From Paracoccus haematequi (GTDB taxonomy: Bacteria > Pseudomonadota > Alphaproteobacteria > Rhodobacterales > Rhodobacteraceae): a stretch of DNA of 64,000 nucleotides. The stretch spans positions 62,001 to 126,000 of the forward strand of contig CAMCVS010000004.1 of assembly GCA_945881965.1 (NCBI GenBank). The letters run 5' to 3'. The notes beneath the pieces were generated by a model, which saw nothing but the letters and a program-made list of their open reading frames with translations, had not been told where the DNA came from and ran no database searches. This document shows, in pieces, positions 17,644-27,154 of this stretch (positions are counted from its first letter, which is position 1; each line of letters opens with the position of its first letter). The translations under genes were made by a program, and so were the position numbers.

Positions 17644-18150
17644 ATGTCAGACCAGACATGGATTGGTGTGATGACAGAAACTGCAGCTACAAACACATCG
17701 GAACCACAAAAGTCGTCCAAACTGCCGCTTCTGATCGGGATTGTCCTTGCAATCGCCGGCGGAGGTGGCGGATTTTTTGCGGTATCCAGCGGGCTGTTTG
17801 GGGAACGACTGGACAAGATGGCGGCCGAATCATCCGTTCCGGACATGCCAGACGTTGCTTTCCTCGAAATCGAGCCAATCCTCGTTACGCTCGCGCCGGG
17901 GTTGCGCAATCGACACCTCAGGTTCCGCAGCCAGATCGAGGTAGCAAGGCCCCACACCGAAGAAGTGCGAATACTGCTGCCACGGATCGTCGATGTCATG
18001 AACAGTTATCTACGGGCCCTGGACCCGACAGATTTCGAGGACCCGCAAGTACTCCCCCGCCTACGGTCACAATTATTGAGGCGAATTCAGGTTGTTACCG
18101 GACAGGGGCGCGTAAAGGACCTGTTGGTCATGGAATTCGTCCTGAACTGA
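17644..18150 (+). CDS. fliL: flagellar basal body-associated protein FliL
   Basis: A 168-residue single-pass membrane protein that sits around the stator. After a short cytoplasmic stretch comes the helix LPLLIGIVLAIAGGGGGFFAV (about 28-48), followed by a periplasmic domain ending in LLRRIQVVTGQGRVKDLLVMEFVLN (the FliL C-terminal strand and helix). Alternative starts at 17668-17671 would shorten it by nine residues. A second, different FliL-family gene is at 26655-27143. Confidence 0.87.
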   Translation: MSDQTWIGVMTETAATNTSEPQKSSKLPLLIGIVLAIAGGGGGFFAVSSGLFGERLDKMAAESSVPDMPDVAFLEIEPILVTLAPGLRNRHLRFRSQIEVARPHTEEVRILLPRIVDVMNSYLRALDPTDFEDPQVLPRLRSQLLRRIQVVTGQGRVKDLLVMEFVLN

Positions 18151-18161
18151 GGAGAGACGTC

Positions 18162-18512
18162 TTGGCTATCATTGCCGATATTCTTTTGATGGCCGGTGCG
18201 CTTGGGGCTGGCCTTTACTGCTATGTTCTGGCGCGACGTCTGGCCCGATTCAATGATCTTGAGTCAGGGGTTGGCGGGGCTGTCGCGGTTCTGTCGGCGC
18301 AGGTTGACGATCTGACCCGGGCGTTGACGTCCGCACAGGCCACCGCAGGCGTATCGGCGCAATCCCTTGATCAGCTGACAGAGCGCGCGGAAACGGCGGC
18401 GCGACGGCTGGAACTTATGGTGGCCGCGCTTCACGATCTGCCGGATTCCGGCGCCACTGAGGCAGACGTTCCCACGCGTGAACCTATGTTTGTGCGCCAT
18501 GGACAGGAATAA
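18162..18512 (+). CDS. flagellar-cluster protein of the DUF6468 type
   Basis: TTG 18162 is preceded by GGAGAG and gives 116 residues; the longer open frame upstream is a shadow of fliL. The N-terminus is one membrane helix (IIADILLMAGALGAGLYCYVLARRL), followed by an LSAQVDDLTRALTSAQ coiled coil. I recall this layout as DUF6468, a protein found in alphaproteobacterial flagellar clusters between fliL and motE/motA. The exact role is not known; the position suggests stator or basal-body assembly. Confidence 0.65.
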   Translation: MAIIADILLMAGALGAGLYCYVLARRLARFNDLESGVGGAVAVLSAQVDDLTRALTSAQATAGVSAQSLDQLTERAETAARRLELMVAALHDLPDSGATEADVPTREPMFVRHGQE

Positions 18513-18513
18513 A

Positions 18514-19113
18514 ATGACAGGCTGGTCCCATCGCGGTGCAGGTACGGCCGGACGCCGACCGCAGCGCGGAACCCTCATGATCATCGCGGGGCTTCTGATT
18601 GCATCTGCCGGTGTACGATTGGCTCTAGGTGCAGGCACTGCAATGGCGTTTACCGAACAGGATCGGAATACGGAACTAGCCGCTCCAATGGAATGTCAGG
18701 TTGACACCGATCTCGCCCCCCTGCTGGCAGCATTTCAAGAGCGGGACGCAGAGTTGAACCGCCGGGAGTCGCAAGTTCGATTGCGCATGCAGGCTTTGGC
18801 CGTCGCCGATACTGAGCTTCAGAAGAAACTGGATGCGCTTCGTGACGCCGAAACCCGGCTTCGCGACACGATCGCCCTAGCCGAGACGGCCAGCGAAAAC
18901 GATATCAGCGCTCTTGTGGCCGTTTACGAAGCGATGAAACCAAAAGAGGCGGCCGCTCTGTTCGATGCAATGGAGCCCGCCTTCTCGGCGGGGTTCATCG
19001 GACGCATGCGCCCCGAAATTGCAGCTCCGATTCTTGCCGGAATGCGCCCCGAAACTGCATATTCCATCAGCGCAATCCTCGCTGGTCGCAATGCAAACGT
19101 GCCGCAGAAGTAA
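18514..19113 (+). CDS. MotE-like flagellar protein (MgtE-N domain)
   Basis: 199 residues from ATG 18514, with AGGA seven bases upstream and the preceding stop two bases before. A membrane/signal segment (LMIIAGLLIASAGVRLALG) leads into a heptad-rich coiled coil (AFQERDAELNRRESQVRLRMQAL) and then MKPKEAAALFDAMEP and MRPEIAAPILAGMRPETAYSISA, the MgtE intracellular N-domain repeats. Such proteins (MotE in rhizobia) assist stator assembly. It precedes motA. Confidence 0.78.
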   Translation: MTGWSHRGAGTAGRRPQRGTLMIIAGLLIASAGVRLALGAGTAMAFTEQDRNTELAAPMECQVDTDLAPLLAAFQERDAELNRRESQVRLRMQALAVADTELQKKLDALRDAETRLRDTIALAETASENDISALVAVYEAMKPKEAAALFDAMEPAFSAGFIGRMRPEIAAPILAGMRPETAYSISAILAGRNANVPQK

Positions 19114-19184
19114 TACTCAGAACATCAGCAGAATCTCAACTTAATTCGTCAACCGTGCCATCAGAGCTTAAAGAGGCCTTCACC

Positions 19185-20054
19185 ATGCTGGGAATTATCG
19201 GTATTGCTGTAATCTTCATTATGGTCTTTGGCGGCTATCTGGCGGCTGGTGGAAAGATGGGGATCATTCTGAAATCATTGCCATTCGAAATGATGATGAT
19301 TGGCGGAGCAGCCGTGGGCGCATTCCTGATCAGCAATGAAATGTCCACCGCGAAACGTACCGCAAAGGATATACGCAAGGTATTCTCCGGGCCAAAATGG
19401 CGACATGACGACTATCGCGACCTTCTGTGCCTGCTGTTCGAATTGATCCGGCTTGCAAAGCAGAACCAAGTCGCGCTTGAGGCGCACATCGAGAGCCCGT
19501 CATCGTCATCGATATTCGGCAGATATCCCCGCATACAGGCGGATCACGAAGCCGTTAATCTTATCGCCGACACGCTTCGCTCCGCATCAATGAACTATGA
19601 CGACCCGCATCAGGTCGAAGAAGTTCTGGACAAACGCATGGAATCCACCCTGCATCACGCGCTTCATTCCAGCCACGCTTTACAATCGGTCGCCGACGGC
19701 CTGCCAGCACTCGGAATCGTTGCCGCAGTGCTGGGTGTGATCAAAACCATGGGATCAATCGATCAACCACCCGAGATCCTTGGCAAGATGATTGGGGGTG
19801 CTCTTGTTGGGACCTTTCTGGGCGTGTTCTTGGCCTATGGCCTCGTCGGACCATTTGCCGCAAAGCTAAAGACTGTTGCTGAGGAAGATAGCCATTTCTA
19901 CAATCTCATTAGAGAAGTTTTGATAGCCAATCTTCACAACCATCCGGCAAACATCTGCATCGAGGTGGGGCGGCAAAACGCCCCGGAACATGCGCGACCA
20001 AGCTTCACAGAGCTGGAAGAAGCGTTGAAATCGATCAAGTTGGATGTAGCATGA
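19185..20054 (+). CDS. motA: flagellar motor stator protein MotA
   Basis: 289 residues with four membrane helices. ATG 19185 is preferred to GTG 19155 because AGAGG stands correctly before it. The first helix (LGIIGIAVIFIMVFGGYLAAGG), the cytoplasmic loop with charged residues that contacts FliG, and the helices around DGLPALGIVAAVLGVIKTMG (with the conserved Pro) and GGALVGTFLGVFLAYGLVGP are typical. Forms the proton channel with MotB (8413-9282). Its stop overlaps the next ATG. Confidence 0.95.
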   Translation: MLGIIGIAVIFIMVFGGYLAAGGKMGIILKSLPFEMMMIGGAAVGAFLISNEMSTAKRTAKDIRKVFSGPKWRHDDYRDLLCLLFELIRLAKQNQVALEAHIESPSSSSIFGRYPRIQADHEAVNLIADTLRSASMNYDDPHQVEEVLDKRMESTLHHALHSSHALQSVADGLPALGIVAAVLGVIKTMGSIDQPPEILGKMIGGALVGTFLGVFLAYGLVGPFAAKLKTVAEEDSHFYNLIREVLIANLHNHPANICIEVGRQNAPEHARPSFTELEEALKSIKLDVA

Positions 20055-22294
20055 CCTGGAAGCTTGCCATACTGCTTCTGTTTCTAGCTTCCACTGCAAA
20101 TGCGGCCAAATTGAATGTCATCAGTGGCGAACATCCGGGTTTTACTCGGATCGTCATTCTGGCCACGCCAGATATAGACATAGAGCTCAATAAAATAGAC
20201 CGCAATATCCTTTTGAGTTTCTCAAACGGGCCGCATCAGATAATCTTGACTGACGCCTTCAGAAGGATTGGGCGAACGCGAATTAAAGATCTCAGGGCAA
20301 ATGAAACTAATGGACTCCGAATTGAACTGGCCTGCGAATGCGAATCAATCCTCGAAAAGACAGCGGATGGAAACATCATCTTGGACATAAGAGACCCAAA
20401 AAGAGCCGACTTTGCGACAACTCCTGATCGTGATGAGAATAAATCCGAAAGCACGACTCCTAGCCAAGAAATGAGAACGAGCCTTGAGTCTTTAGCAATT
20501 GCACAATCTAGAAGACAGCTTCCACCTTCGCTATGGTTTCCAGCCACCGCCACCATTACACCCAATCAGAAAACTATCATGCCACGTCAAGATGGGGAAA
20601 TAGCCGCCGGACTGCAACTTCATATCTCGCGGGGAGTGTCGCAAGGTTTGCTCGATTTGTCTAAGGATCAGAACGAGATTCCTTCGGAGCGCACCGCGCA
20701 ATATGATGCCATTAATGATCTTACGGATGAAGCAAGCCCGCGATTGAACAATGATCGGCCCGGAAATCAGGCGCGCATAGATACGCCGATCATTCAGACA
20801 AATACGCAGAATGGCATTCAGGAGGGTTTGGGTAAGGAGGCGATTGGCTGCCTAACTGGAGAGGTAATCGATCTGGCAGCCTGGGCTACTGAGAACGAGT
20901 TCCTGAAAGATCTTGGCTCGCTGCAACGTGATACATTCTTCGAGAATGGTCGCCCGAATCAAGAGGCAGCCAGAAAACTTGCTAGGCACTATCTATTTTT
21001 CGGGATGGGCGCCGAGGCAAAGGCAACGCTTGCCGCGGCGGGGCTTGAGGCCACTGAGGACCCACATCTTTTCGCCCTAGCCAATATTCTTGATCAAGAT
21101 CACGACACCAAGACCGGCGCATTTGCATCTCAGGCGCATTGCGAATCGTCAGCGGCGCTTTGGGCAGTCCTAGCCTTCGATGATCCTTCGGTAACGGCGA
21201 ATATACAGGTCGAAGAGGTTGTCAAGGCTTTCACAGCGCTGCCATGGCATCTCAAGGATCACCTTGGTCCGGGCCTGGTACAGCGTTTTCGCGCCGCATC
21301 GCTGCAAGGGCCGGCAGAAACAGTTCTTCGGGTCATCAGACGCGCGACAGAAGAAAGTTCCTCCGCGCTGAGATTCGAAGTGGCAAACGCTGCAGCTGCC
21401 GAAAATCGAGAAGAGGAGGCAAAAAAATTGTTCGAAGGTATCGCAGAGGAGAACCGAGCACTGTCGCCGGAAGCTCTCGTTAAGATGATAGATATTGAAA
21501 TTGCAGCGGGACGTGAAATTGATCGAGAGACCGCGATTCTTGCAGAGTCATACGCGTTAGAGTACCGAAACACACCTATAGCGAGTGATTTAAGAAGCGC
21601 AAACATTCTGGCACTTGCCGCGTCTTTGCAGTATGAAAAGGCGTTCGGGATACTTGAAGGCGAAGGAGATTTTGCTTCCGACTATAAGCTTTGGTCCGCA
21701 ACGATAAACGAACTCAACTCAAAAGAGTCTGACATAGACTTCGTGCGATGGATTGCCAAAGTCCCTCAGGACGTGAAATCTTCGTTAGAACCTAAGGTTG
21801 GCAACGCATCAGCGGAGCGCCTTTTAAACCTAGGCTTCGTGCGGGACGCTGGTGATTTTCTCGTAGCACCAATACAAGGGACGCTCCAACGAGAACGAAG
21901 CATTTTGCGCGCGCAAGCGGCCTTAATATTAAATCGTCCTTTGCAAGCGGAGAAAGAGCTTTCCGGTCTCGAGGGTGAGGACATTGATGTCTTGAGAGCG
22001 GAGGCTAGCTTTAAAGCGGGAGAGTATAATGAGTCACAAACGCTCTACGGTTTGACCAACAGGCACCAAGAGGAGGAAGACGCCGCGTTTTTGGGCAATA
22101 ATTGGGCTCACTTTCGGAATGCCGGTGAGGAGCGTAAAGCCGCCTTCGCGAAGCTTTTAGAAATTGCAGATGATGAAACTGCGGAAACTACTGATCTGCG
22201 TAGCTTGGAGTTAGGGCGGAACCTTCTTACTGGAAGCCAGCAAGCCCGGTCAGTCATCGAGGGCTTGATAAGTAGCTATGAAGCCCCTGACTAG
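20051..22294 (+). CDS. large secreted protein of unknown function in the flagellar cluster
   Basis: A 747-residue protein starting at ATG 20051, overlapping the motA stop by four bases. Residues 1-19 are a Sec signal (LAILLLFLASTANA, cleavage after ANA). Residues 20-110 look like a small beta-rich domain, then a Ser/Thr/Asn-rich linker, then from about 270 a long run of alpha-helical, TPR-like pairs (ALARHYLFFGMGAEAKATLAAAG-type; EEAKKLFEGIAEENRALSPEAL). Codon use and base composition are visibly more AT-rich than the surrounding genes. I do not recognise a named family. The position between motA and flhA suggests a periplasmic motor or basal-body accessory. Confidence 0.75.
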   Translation: MTWKLAILLLFLASTANAAKLNVISGEHPGFTRIVILATPDIDIELNKIDRNILLSFSNGPHQIILTDAFRRIGRTRIKDLRANETNGLRIELACECESILEKTADGNIILDIRDPKRADFATTPDRDENKSESTTPSQEMRTSLESLAIAQSRRQLPPSLWFPATATITPNQKTIMPRQDGEIAAGLQLHISRGVSQGLLDLSKDQNEIPSERTAQYDAINDLTDEASPRLNNDRPGNQARIDTPIIQTNTQNGIQEGLGKEAIGCLTGEVIDLAAWATENEFLKDLGSLQRDTFFENGRPNQEAARKLARHYLFFGMGAEAKATLAAAGLEATEDPHLFALANILDQDHDTKTGAFASQAHCESSAALWAVLAFDDPSVTANIQVEEVVKAFTALPWHLKDHLGPGLVQRFRAASLQGPAETVLRVIRRATEESSSALRFEVANAAAAENREEEAKKLFEGIAEENRALSPEALVKMIDIEIAAGREIDRETAILAESYALEYRNTPIASDLRSANILALAASLQYEKAFGILEGEGDFASDYKLWSATINELNSKESDIDFVRWIAKVPQDVKSSLEPKVGNASAERLLNLGFVRDAGDFLVAPIQGTLQRERSILRAQAALILNRPLQAEKELSGLEGEDIDVLRAEASFKAGEYNESQTLYGLTNRHQEEEDAAFLGNNWAHFRNAGEERKAAFAKLLEIADDETAETTDLRSLELGRNLLTGSQQARSVIEGLISSYEAPD

Positions 22295-22376
22295 ACTGGT
22301 GCCTGCTGGATGGAGAGAGAACCAGAATCTTGCGCGTATCCTAATACCTGTTTTTCACTAGGTACAGAATGCGAGA

Positions 22377-24467
22377 TTGTCCGCGCTAGAAAGTGAGTCA
22401 TCAATGCAAATTTTGTTCCGCCCTACCATTCTCCTTGCGCTCGGTTTGATGCTGATCATTACGATGATGATCCTGCCCATGCCGGCTATTGTTCTTGATA
22501 TTGGTTTAGCTTCTTCTTTTGCGCTGGCAATTCTCATATTCACCGTGACCCTCTTCATTGAAAAGCCTCTCGATTTTTCGTCTTTTCCAAGCATACTTCT
22601 TGCATCACTGATGTTGCGGCTGTCTCTCAACATATCTTCGACAAAGCTGATTGTCGGTCAGGGGCACACAGGAACAGATGCCGCTGGTAGTGTAATCGAA
22701 GGGTTTGCAAGTTTTGTGATGGGCGACAATATAGTCCTTGGTTTGGTGGTCTTTATAGTAATCTTGATTGTAAACTTCATGGTGATTACCAAGGGTGCGG
22801 CCCGAATGGCTGAAGTTGGCGCAAGGTTCGCGCTGGATGCGATGCCTGGACGACAAATGGCCATTGATGCTGAAATGAATGCAGGGGCTATAACGCACAG
22901 TGAAGCACGTCAGAGACGTGACAACGAGCAGCTTGAAACGACATTCTTTGGATCATTAGATGGGGTTTCCAAATTCGTGAAAGGCGACGCTGTCGCCGGC
23001 CTTCTGATTACGATTTTGAACATAGTCGTCGGCGTGACAGTAGGTGTCTTGTCACACGAAATGCCTATATCAGAGGCTTTTGAAACATACGCGATTCTGA
23101 CGGTAGGGGATGGCTTGGTTACGCAGATTCCTGCGGTAATAATATCCATCTCTGCTGCCTTGCTTCTGGCACGTGGTGGAAACACGGGATCGACAGATGT
23201 CGCAATTTTCCAGCAACTAAGCAAGTATCCTGCCGCTCTGGCAACTGTCGGCGCTCTGATGTTGTTTTTCGGTCTCGTTCCGGGAATGCCATTTCTGCCA
23301 TTTGCAATTGGTGGTGCCATCCTGGGGTTTGTGGCTTGGCGGCTACGCAGGGCATCTGTCGGTCTTTCAACTCAATCAGATTCAAACCTACCTGTTACTC
23401 CGGTCGATAACCCGATAGGCGATCTGATTGATATCGATGATCTTCATGTCGAGTTTTCGCCTGAACTCGTAGGAATGGTTCTGGATCAGAGCACCGGCCT
23501 TGATGTAAGGATCGCAAATATGCGGCGACATGTCGCCTCGTTTTATGGCCTGATTCTGCCGGAAATCCGCCTCACGGATGACTCATCTCTTCCGCCGAGC
23601 ACCTATGTGATCCGGATACAGGGAGTTGAACGCGCTCGCGCGGTTCTGCAAGCTGACCGATCCCTCGCATTGCTTCCGGGCTCGGCGTCACATATGCCAC
23701 CGGGTCAGGACGTACGCGAACCCGTTTACAATGCCCCAGCGCGCTGGATCCTCGCGGCGGATCAAGAAGCTGCCGCCTTGCAGGGGGCAACGATCGTCAC
23801 GCCGCCAGAGGTTCTGGCAACGCATCTTCTTGAGGTAATCCGTCGGAATCTCGGCCGCCTTCTCAGCCTCAAGGCTTTACGGAAACTGCTTGATGAGATG
23901 TGTCGTCTGACTGATCCAGTTCGGGCCGATGCAAACCGCCGCTTCTTTGACGAAATGATCCCCGATCGTGTCCCGATGGATGTTTTTCACGCCGTACTCA
24001 GAAATCTTTTAGAGGAGCAGGTGTCAATCCGAAACATTCCTCTCATCCTTGAGGCAATTTCAGAGGCGAAGTCGCTCCAACTCAGCATTGAAGGAATTGT
24101 CGAACATGTGCGGCAGCGACTGGGGTTTCAGTTTGTTTCGCTATTGAAACGAGATGACGGTACTATCCCTCTCGTTCAACTGGATCCAAAATGGGAAGAG
24201 AACTTTTTAACCTATCAGATTGACAACGGGTCTGGTATTGATGTGGCGCTGCCGCCAGATTTGTTCAATCGCCTGGCTGGCGCGATATCCGACAAGCTGC
24301 GGGATTGCGCGGAACGCGGATTGTTTCCGGCAGTGATTACATCCGCGCGGCGTCGCAGGTTCTTGCGCACCGTTGTCGGCACGCGTGGGCTCACAAATCC
24401 GGTATTCTCGTTCGAAGAAGTTGGCATGGAGGCGCGACCCGCCCTGGTCGGAACAATTCCGGCATGA
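22377..24467 (+). CDS. flhA: flagellar type III export apparatus protein FlhA
   Basis: 696 residues: eight N-terminal membrane helices, the FHIPEP-family loop (KGAARMAEVGARFALDAMPGRQMAIDAEMNAG; RRDNEQLETTFFGSLDGVSKFVKGD) and a cytoplasmic ring domain that docks export substrates. TTG 22377 is used; ATG 22404 would drop nine residues and is possible. The stop overlaps fliR. The lower GC of the previous gene continues into the first part of this one. Confidence 0.95.
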   Translation: MSALESESSMQILFRPTILLALGLMLIITMMILPMPAIVLDIGLASSFALAILIFTVTLFIEKPLDFSSFPSILLASLMLRLSLNISSTKLIVGQGHTGTDAAGSVIEGFASFVMGDNIVLGLVVFIVILIVNFMVITKGAARMAEVGARFALDAMPGRQMAIDAEMNAGAITHSEARQRRDNEQLETTFFGSLDGVSKFVKGDAVAGLLITILNIVVGVTVGVLSHEMPISEAFETYAILTVGDGLVTQIPAVIISISAALLLARGGNTGSTDVAIFQQLSKYPAALATVGALMLFFGLVPGMPFLPFAIGGAILGFVAWRLRRASVGLSTQSDSNLPVTPVDNPIGDLIDIDDLHVEFSPELVGMVLDQSTGLDVRIANMRRHVASFYGLILPEIRLTDDSSLPPSTYVIRIQGVERARAVLQADRSLALLPGSASHMPPGQDVREPVYNAPARWILAADQEAAALQGATIVTPPEVLATHLLEVIRRNLGRLLSLKALRKLLDEMCRLTDPVRADANRRFFDEMIPDRVPMDVFHAVLRNLLEEQVSIRNIPLILEAISEAKSLQLSIEGIVEHVRQRLGFQFVSLLKRDDGTIPLVQLDPKWEENFLTYQIDNGSGIDVALPPDLFNRLAGAISDKLRDCAERGLFPAVITSARRRRFLRTVVGTRGLTNPVFSFEEVGMEARPALVGTIPA

Positions 24468-25225
24468 CGTCGCTTGACGCTCTAATCGTCGGAGCGGATA
24501 CCGTTCTCGACCAATACGCGCTGGTCTTTCCGCGGGTAGCCGCCGTGATCGCCTTTTTGCCTGCGTTCGGAGAGCGCAGCATTCCGGGTCGAGTCAGGCT
24601 TGGGCTTGCCGTGTGTTTTGTTCTCGTGCTGACGCCGATGATTGCTGACGATCTTGCGCCACCAGTTGCAGCGTCGGGTTGGATCGCGATCATCTTGGTG
24701 GAGATACTTATTGGCACATTCCTGGCCATGATCATTCGCCTTTTGGTTCTGGCCTTACAAACTGCCGGCGCAATTGCTGCACAGGCCACGTCGTTGTCAC
24801 AGCTCTTTGGCGGTGCGGCGGCCGATCCACTTCCGGCACTTGGAAATATTCTTCTGCTTGGCGGATTGACGCTGTTTATTATGTCAGGCCTACATTTACG
24901 TGCAATCGAGTTCCTATATGGTTCGTACAGTCTTTTGCCCTTGGGTACTCTGCCAAACTCGCAAATCGTCGCCGAATGGGGAATAGGCCAGGTCGCCAGA
25001 AGTTTCGCGCTTGCGTTTATGCTGGCTTTCCCGTTTGTTGTTATTGCCGTAGCATACAATCTTGTTATTGGAATAATAAATCGCGCAATGCCGCAACTGA
25101 TGGTTTCGCTCGTTGGCGCACCCGCGATATCTCTGGCCACGCTGGCACTTCTCGCTGTGATGTCCCCGATCATCCTGTTGCGTTGGCATGAGGCGATTGC
25201 GGTGCTGATAGTCAGTTTAAATTAG
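24464..25225 (+). CDS. fliR: flagellar export gate protein FliR
   Basis: 253 residues from ATG 24464, overlapping the flhA stop by four bases. Hydrophobic throughout with about six membrane helices; FPRVAAVIAFLPAFGERSIPGRVRLGL and the C-terminal NRAMPQLMVSLVGAPAISL are the FliR family blocks. It completes the FliP-FliQ-FliR gate. The frame upstream of 24464 is a shadow of flhA. Confidence 0.94.
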   Translation: MTSLDALIVGADTVLDQYALVFPRVAAVIAFLPAFGERSIPGRVRLGLAVCFVLVLTPMIADDLAPPVAASGWIAIILVEILIGTFLAMIIRLLVLALQTAGAIAAQATSLSQLFGGAAADPLPALGNILLLGGLTLFIMSGLHLRAIEFLYGSYSLLPLGTLPNSQIVAEWGIGQVARSFALAFMLAFPFVVIAVAYNLVIGIINRAMPQLMVSLVGAPAISLATLALLAVMSPIILLRWHEAIAVLIVSLN

Positions 25226-25233
25226 GTCCTGCA

Positions 25234-26319
25234 ATGAGCGATAGCGAAGACGAAGCAGACAAGACGCACGAGCCTAGTCAGAAAAAGCTCGATGATGCAC
25301 GAAAAAAAGGTCAGATCGTCCGATCTGCGGATGTCACATCGGCAATGGTCTATGGAGGATTTTTGCTCACATTTACTGTCTGGGGCGGTCGGAGCGTGAC
25401 GGATCTTGGTAGCTCATTACAGTCACTTTTCATTAATGCAGGCCTACTTCCAAAGACTTCAGAACCGAATACATTTTCACCGTTTCTGTTTGCTTCTCTT
25501 GCTGAAACGGGACGCACCACTGTCGCGTGGTTTGTTATACCAGCTATTGCAGCACTGCTTGCAATATTTGCCCAACAGGCCCTCACGTTCACGCCAAGCA
25601 ATCTTCAGTTCAAGCTGTCCCGTATTTCAATAGCCTCCAACGCAAAGAACAAATTTGGCGGGAATGGTCTTTTCGAATTCGTCAAAAGTACGATTAAACT
25701 GATTGCCTACAGTCTGGTATTGGGTATCTTCCTGTTCAATCGGCTAGAGTTGCTGATGACGATGCCGAACTCTGAGCCCGGCCCTGCTCTTCTCCTGTTG
25801 GTTGACATTCTGTTGCAGCTGATGGGGATGGTTCTGATTGTGGCCGTCATTATTGCAGCGGTTGACTATCTTTGGCAGTACTTTGCCCACATGCAACGTC
25901 AGCGCATGTCGTTGAAAGAACTCAAGGACGAGCTCAAAGAGTCAGATGGCGATCCTGCGATGAAACAGAACCGGCGCGCGCGGGCCCAGGAAATTGCCAC
26001 ACGGCAGATGGCGGCAGAGGTGCAGAAATCGGATGTTATCATCGTCAACCCAACTCACTATGCTGTCGCATTGAAGTGGAGCAAAAACCGCGGATCTGCG
26101 CCAAAATGTGTTGCAAAAGGTGTCGATGAGGTTGCGTTGCAGATCCGAAGCCTGGCACAGGCGGCGGGTGTTCCGATACACCACGATCCTACAACCGCAC
26201 GCGCGCTCTATGCGACGGTTAATCTTGATCAGGAAATTTCGGTTGAGCATTATCAGGCCGTGGCGGTGGCCATTCGCTTTGCAGAAAATATGCGACAAAA
26301 AGCCCGCAAATGGATCTGA
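25234..26319 (+). CDS. flhB: flagellar export switch protein FlhB
   Basis: 361 residues: a charged N-terminus (EDEADKTHEPSQKKLDDARKKGQ), four membrane helices and a cytoplasmic domain with the autocleavage motif NPTH at residues 272-275. Cleavage between Asn and Pro changes export specificity from hook to filament proteins together with FliK. It is 8 bases behind fliR and overlaps the next gene by 10 bases. Confidence 0.95.
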   Translation: MSDSEDEADKTHEPSQKKLDDARKKGQIVRSADVTSAMVYGGFLLTFTVWGGRSVTDLGSSLQSLFINAGLLPKTSEPNTFSPFLFASLAETGRTTVAWFVIPAIAALLAIFAQQALTFTPSNLQFKLSRISIASNAKNKFGGNGLFEFVKSTIKLIAYSLVLGIFLFNRLELLMTMPNSEPGPALLLLVDILLQLMGMVLIVAVIIAAVDYLWQYFAHMQRQRMSLKELKDELKESDGDPAMKQNRRARAQEIATRQMAAEVQKSDVIIVNPTHYAVALKWSKNRGSAPKCVAKGVDEVALQIRSLAQAAGVPIHHDPTTARALYATVNLDQEISVEHYQAVAVAIRFAENMRQKARKWI

Positions 26320-26651
26320 AGACAATGCGCGACCTGAAGCGGGTAACAGATCTGCAGCTCGACCTCGCGCGTCAGAAACTGGCGCGGGTGGCAGAGCGGG
26401 ACAGTCAGATTCTGGAGCAGATCGCCGGGATCGACGCGCAAGTACAGGCAATGTTTCACCTGGCCGTCGATGATCCGTTTCAGCAGGCAGGGGCCGGGGC
26501 CTCTTTCGAGCAATGGGCATCCCGCCGTCGTTCCGAACTGCAAATGGACCGGGCGCGGCTGCGGGTCGAACGGGCGACGGCCATGGGTTCGCTCCGGCTG
26601 GCCTTTGGCCGTGCCGAAGCGGTCAGGTTAACTTCGCGGGATTTGCGGTGA
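26310..26651 (+). CDS. FliJ-like coiled-coil protein (unassigned)
   Basis: A 113-residue, highly charged and almost wholly helical protein (KTMRDLKRVTDLQLDLARQKLARVAERDSQ). It overlaps the end of flhB by 10 bases, so it is the last gene of the fliL-flhB unit. Size, charge and helix pattern resemble FliJ-type export chaperones, but no motif proves it. Alternatives are a general flagellar chaperone or a lineage-specific protein. Confidence 0.6.
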   Translation: MDLKTMRDLKRVTDLQLDLARQKLARVAERDSQILEQIAGIDAQVQAMFHLAVDDPFQQAGAGASFEQWASRRRSELQMDRARLRVERATAMGSLRLAFGRAEAVRLTSRDLR

Positions 26652-26654
26652 TAT

Positions 26655-27143
26655 TCAAACGTCCTGGCGCGCGATGTCTGTAATCAGGACATCTGATACG
26701 ATGTCACCCAGAACCCGCCCCGCAACCTCGTGCAATGAACGGCGCAAGGTTTCCATCGTCGTCACGTTCGTAAACGAGCCTTCGAATCCGCCAGAATTGG
26801 CATGGTCAAACAGGACTTGCAAAAATCCGTCGCGCAGTTTCGGCTCCACGGAAAATACTCGCTCTTGCACACCAGTGCTGACCTCAAGGCTAAGCGACAG
26901 CACAACCAGTGACGTGACACGCCCCGACAGGACGATGGGCACTACAAACTGGTTGTTCAATTTGACATACTCGCGTGGCGTTGTATCGGGCTTTTCCTCG
27001 GCCATTGCGGTCTTGGCAGTCATGTCCCCGCAAGGATCGGCGGCCTCATCCGGGGCGTCGGGTGGCGGCATCAAGAATAGACCCGCGCCAACCCCCGCGC
27101 CAGTTCCCATCAAAGCAAGTAAGATCGGCAATAGTTTCTTCAT
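26655..27143 (-). CDS. second FliL-family protein
   Basis: 162 residues with an N-terminal hydrophobic helix (LLPILLALMGTGAGVGAGLFL) and a periplasmic domain (YVKLNNQFVVPIVLSGRVTSLVVLSLSLEV, then RRSLHEVAGRVLGDIVSDVLITDI) that follow the FliL layout. It is the last gene after flgH in the flgB unit and 3 bases from the convergent FliJ-like gene. It is a divergent paralogue of the fliL at 17644, not a copy of it. Confidence 0.75.
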   Translation of the reverse strand: MKKLLPILLALMGTGAGVGAGLFLMPPPDAPDEAADPCGDMTAKTAMAEEKPDTTPREYVKLNNQFVVPIVLSGRVTSLVVLSLSLEVSTGVQERVFSVEPKLRDGFLQVLFDHANSGGFEGSFTNVTTMETLRRSLHEVAGRVLGDIVSDVLITDIARQDV

Positions 27144-27154
27144 TCTGACCTCGC

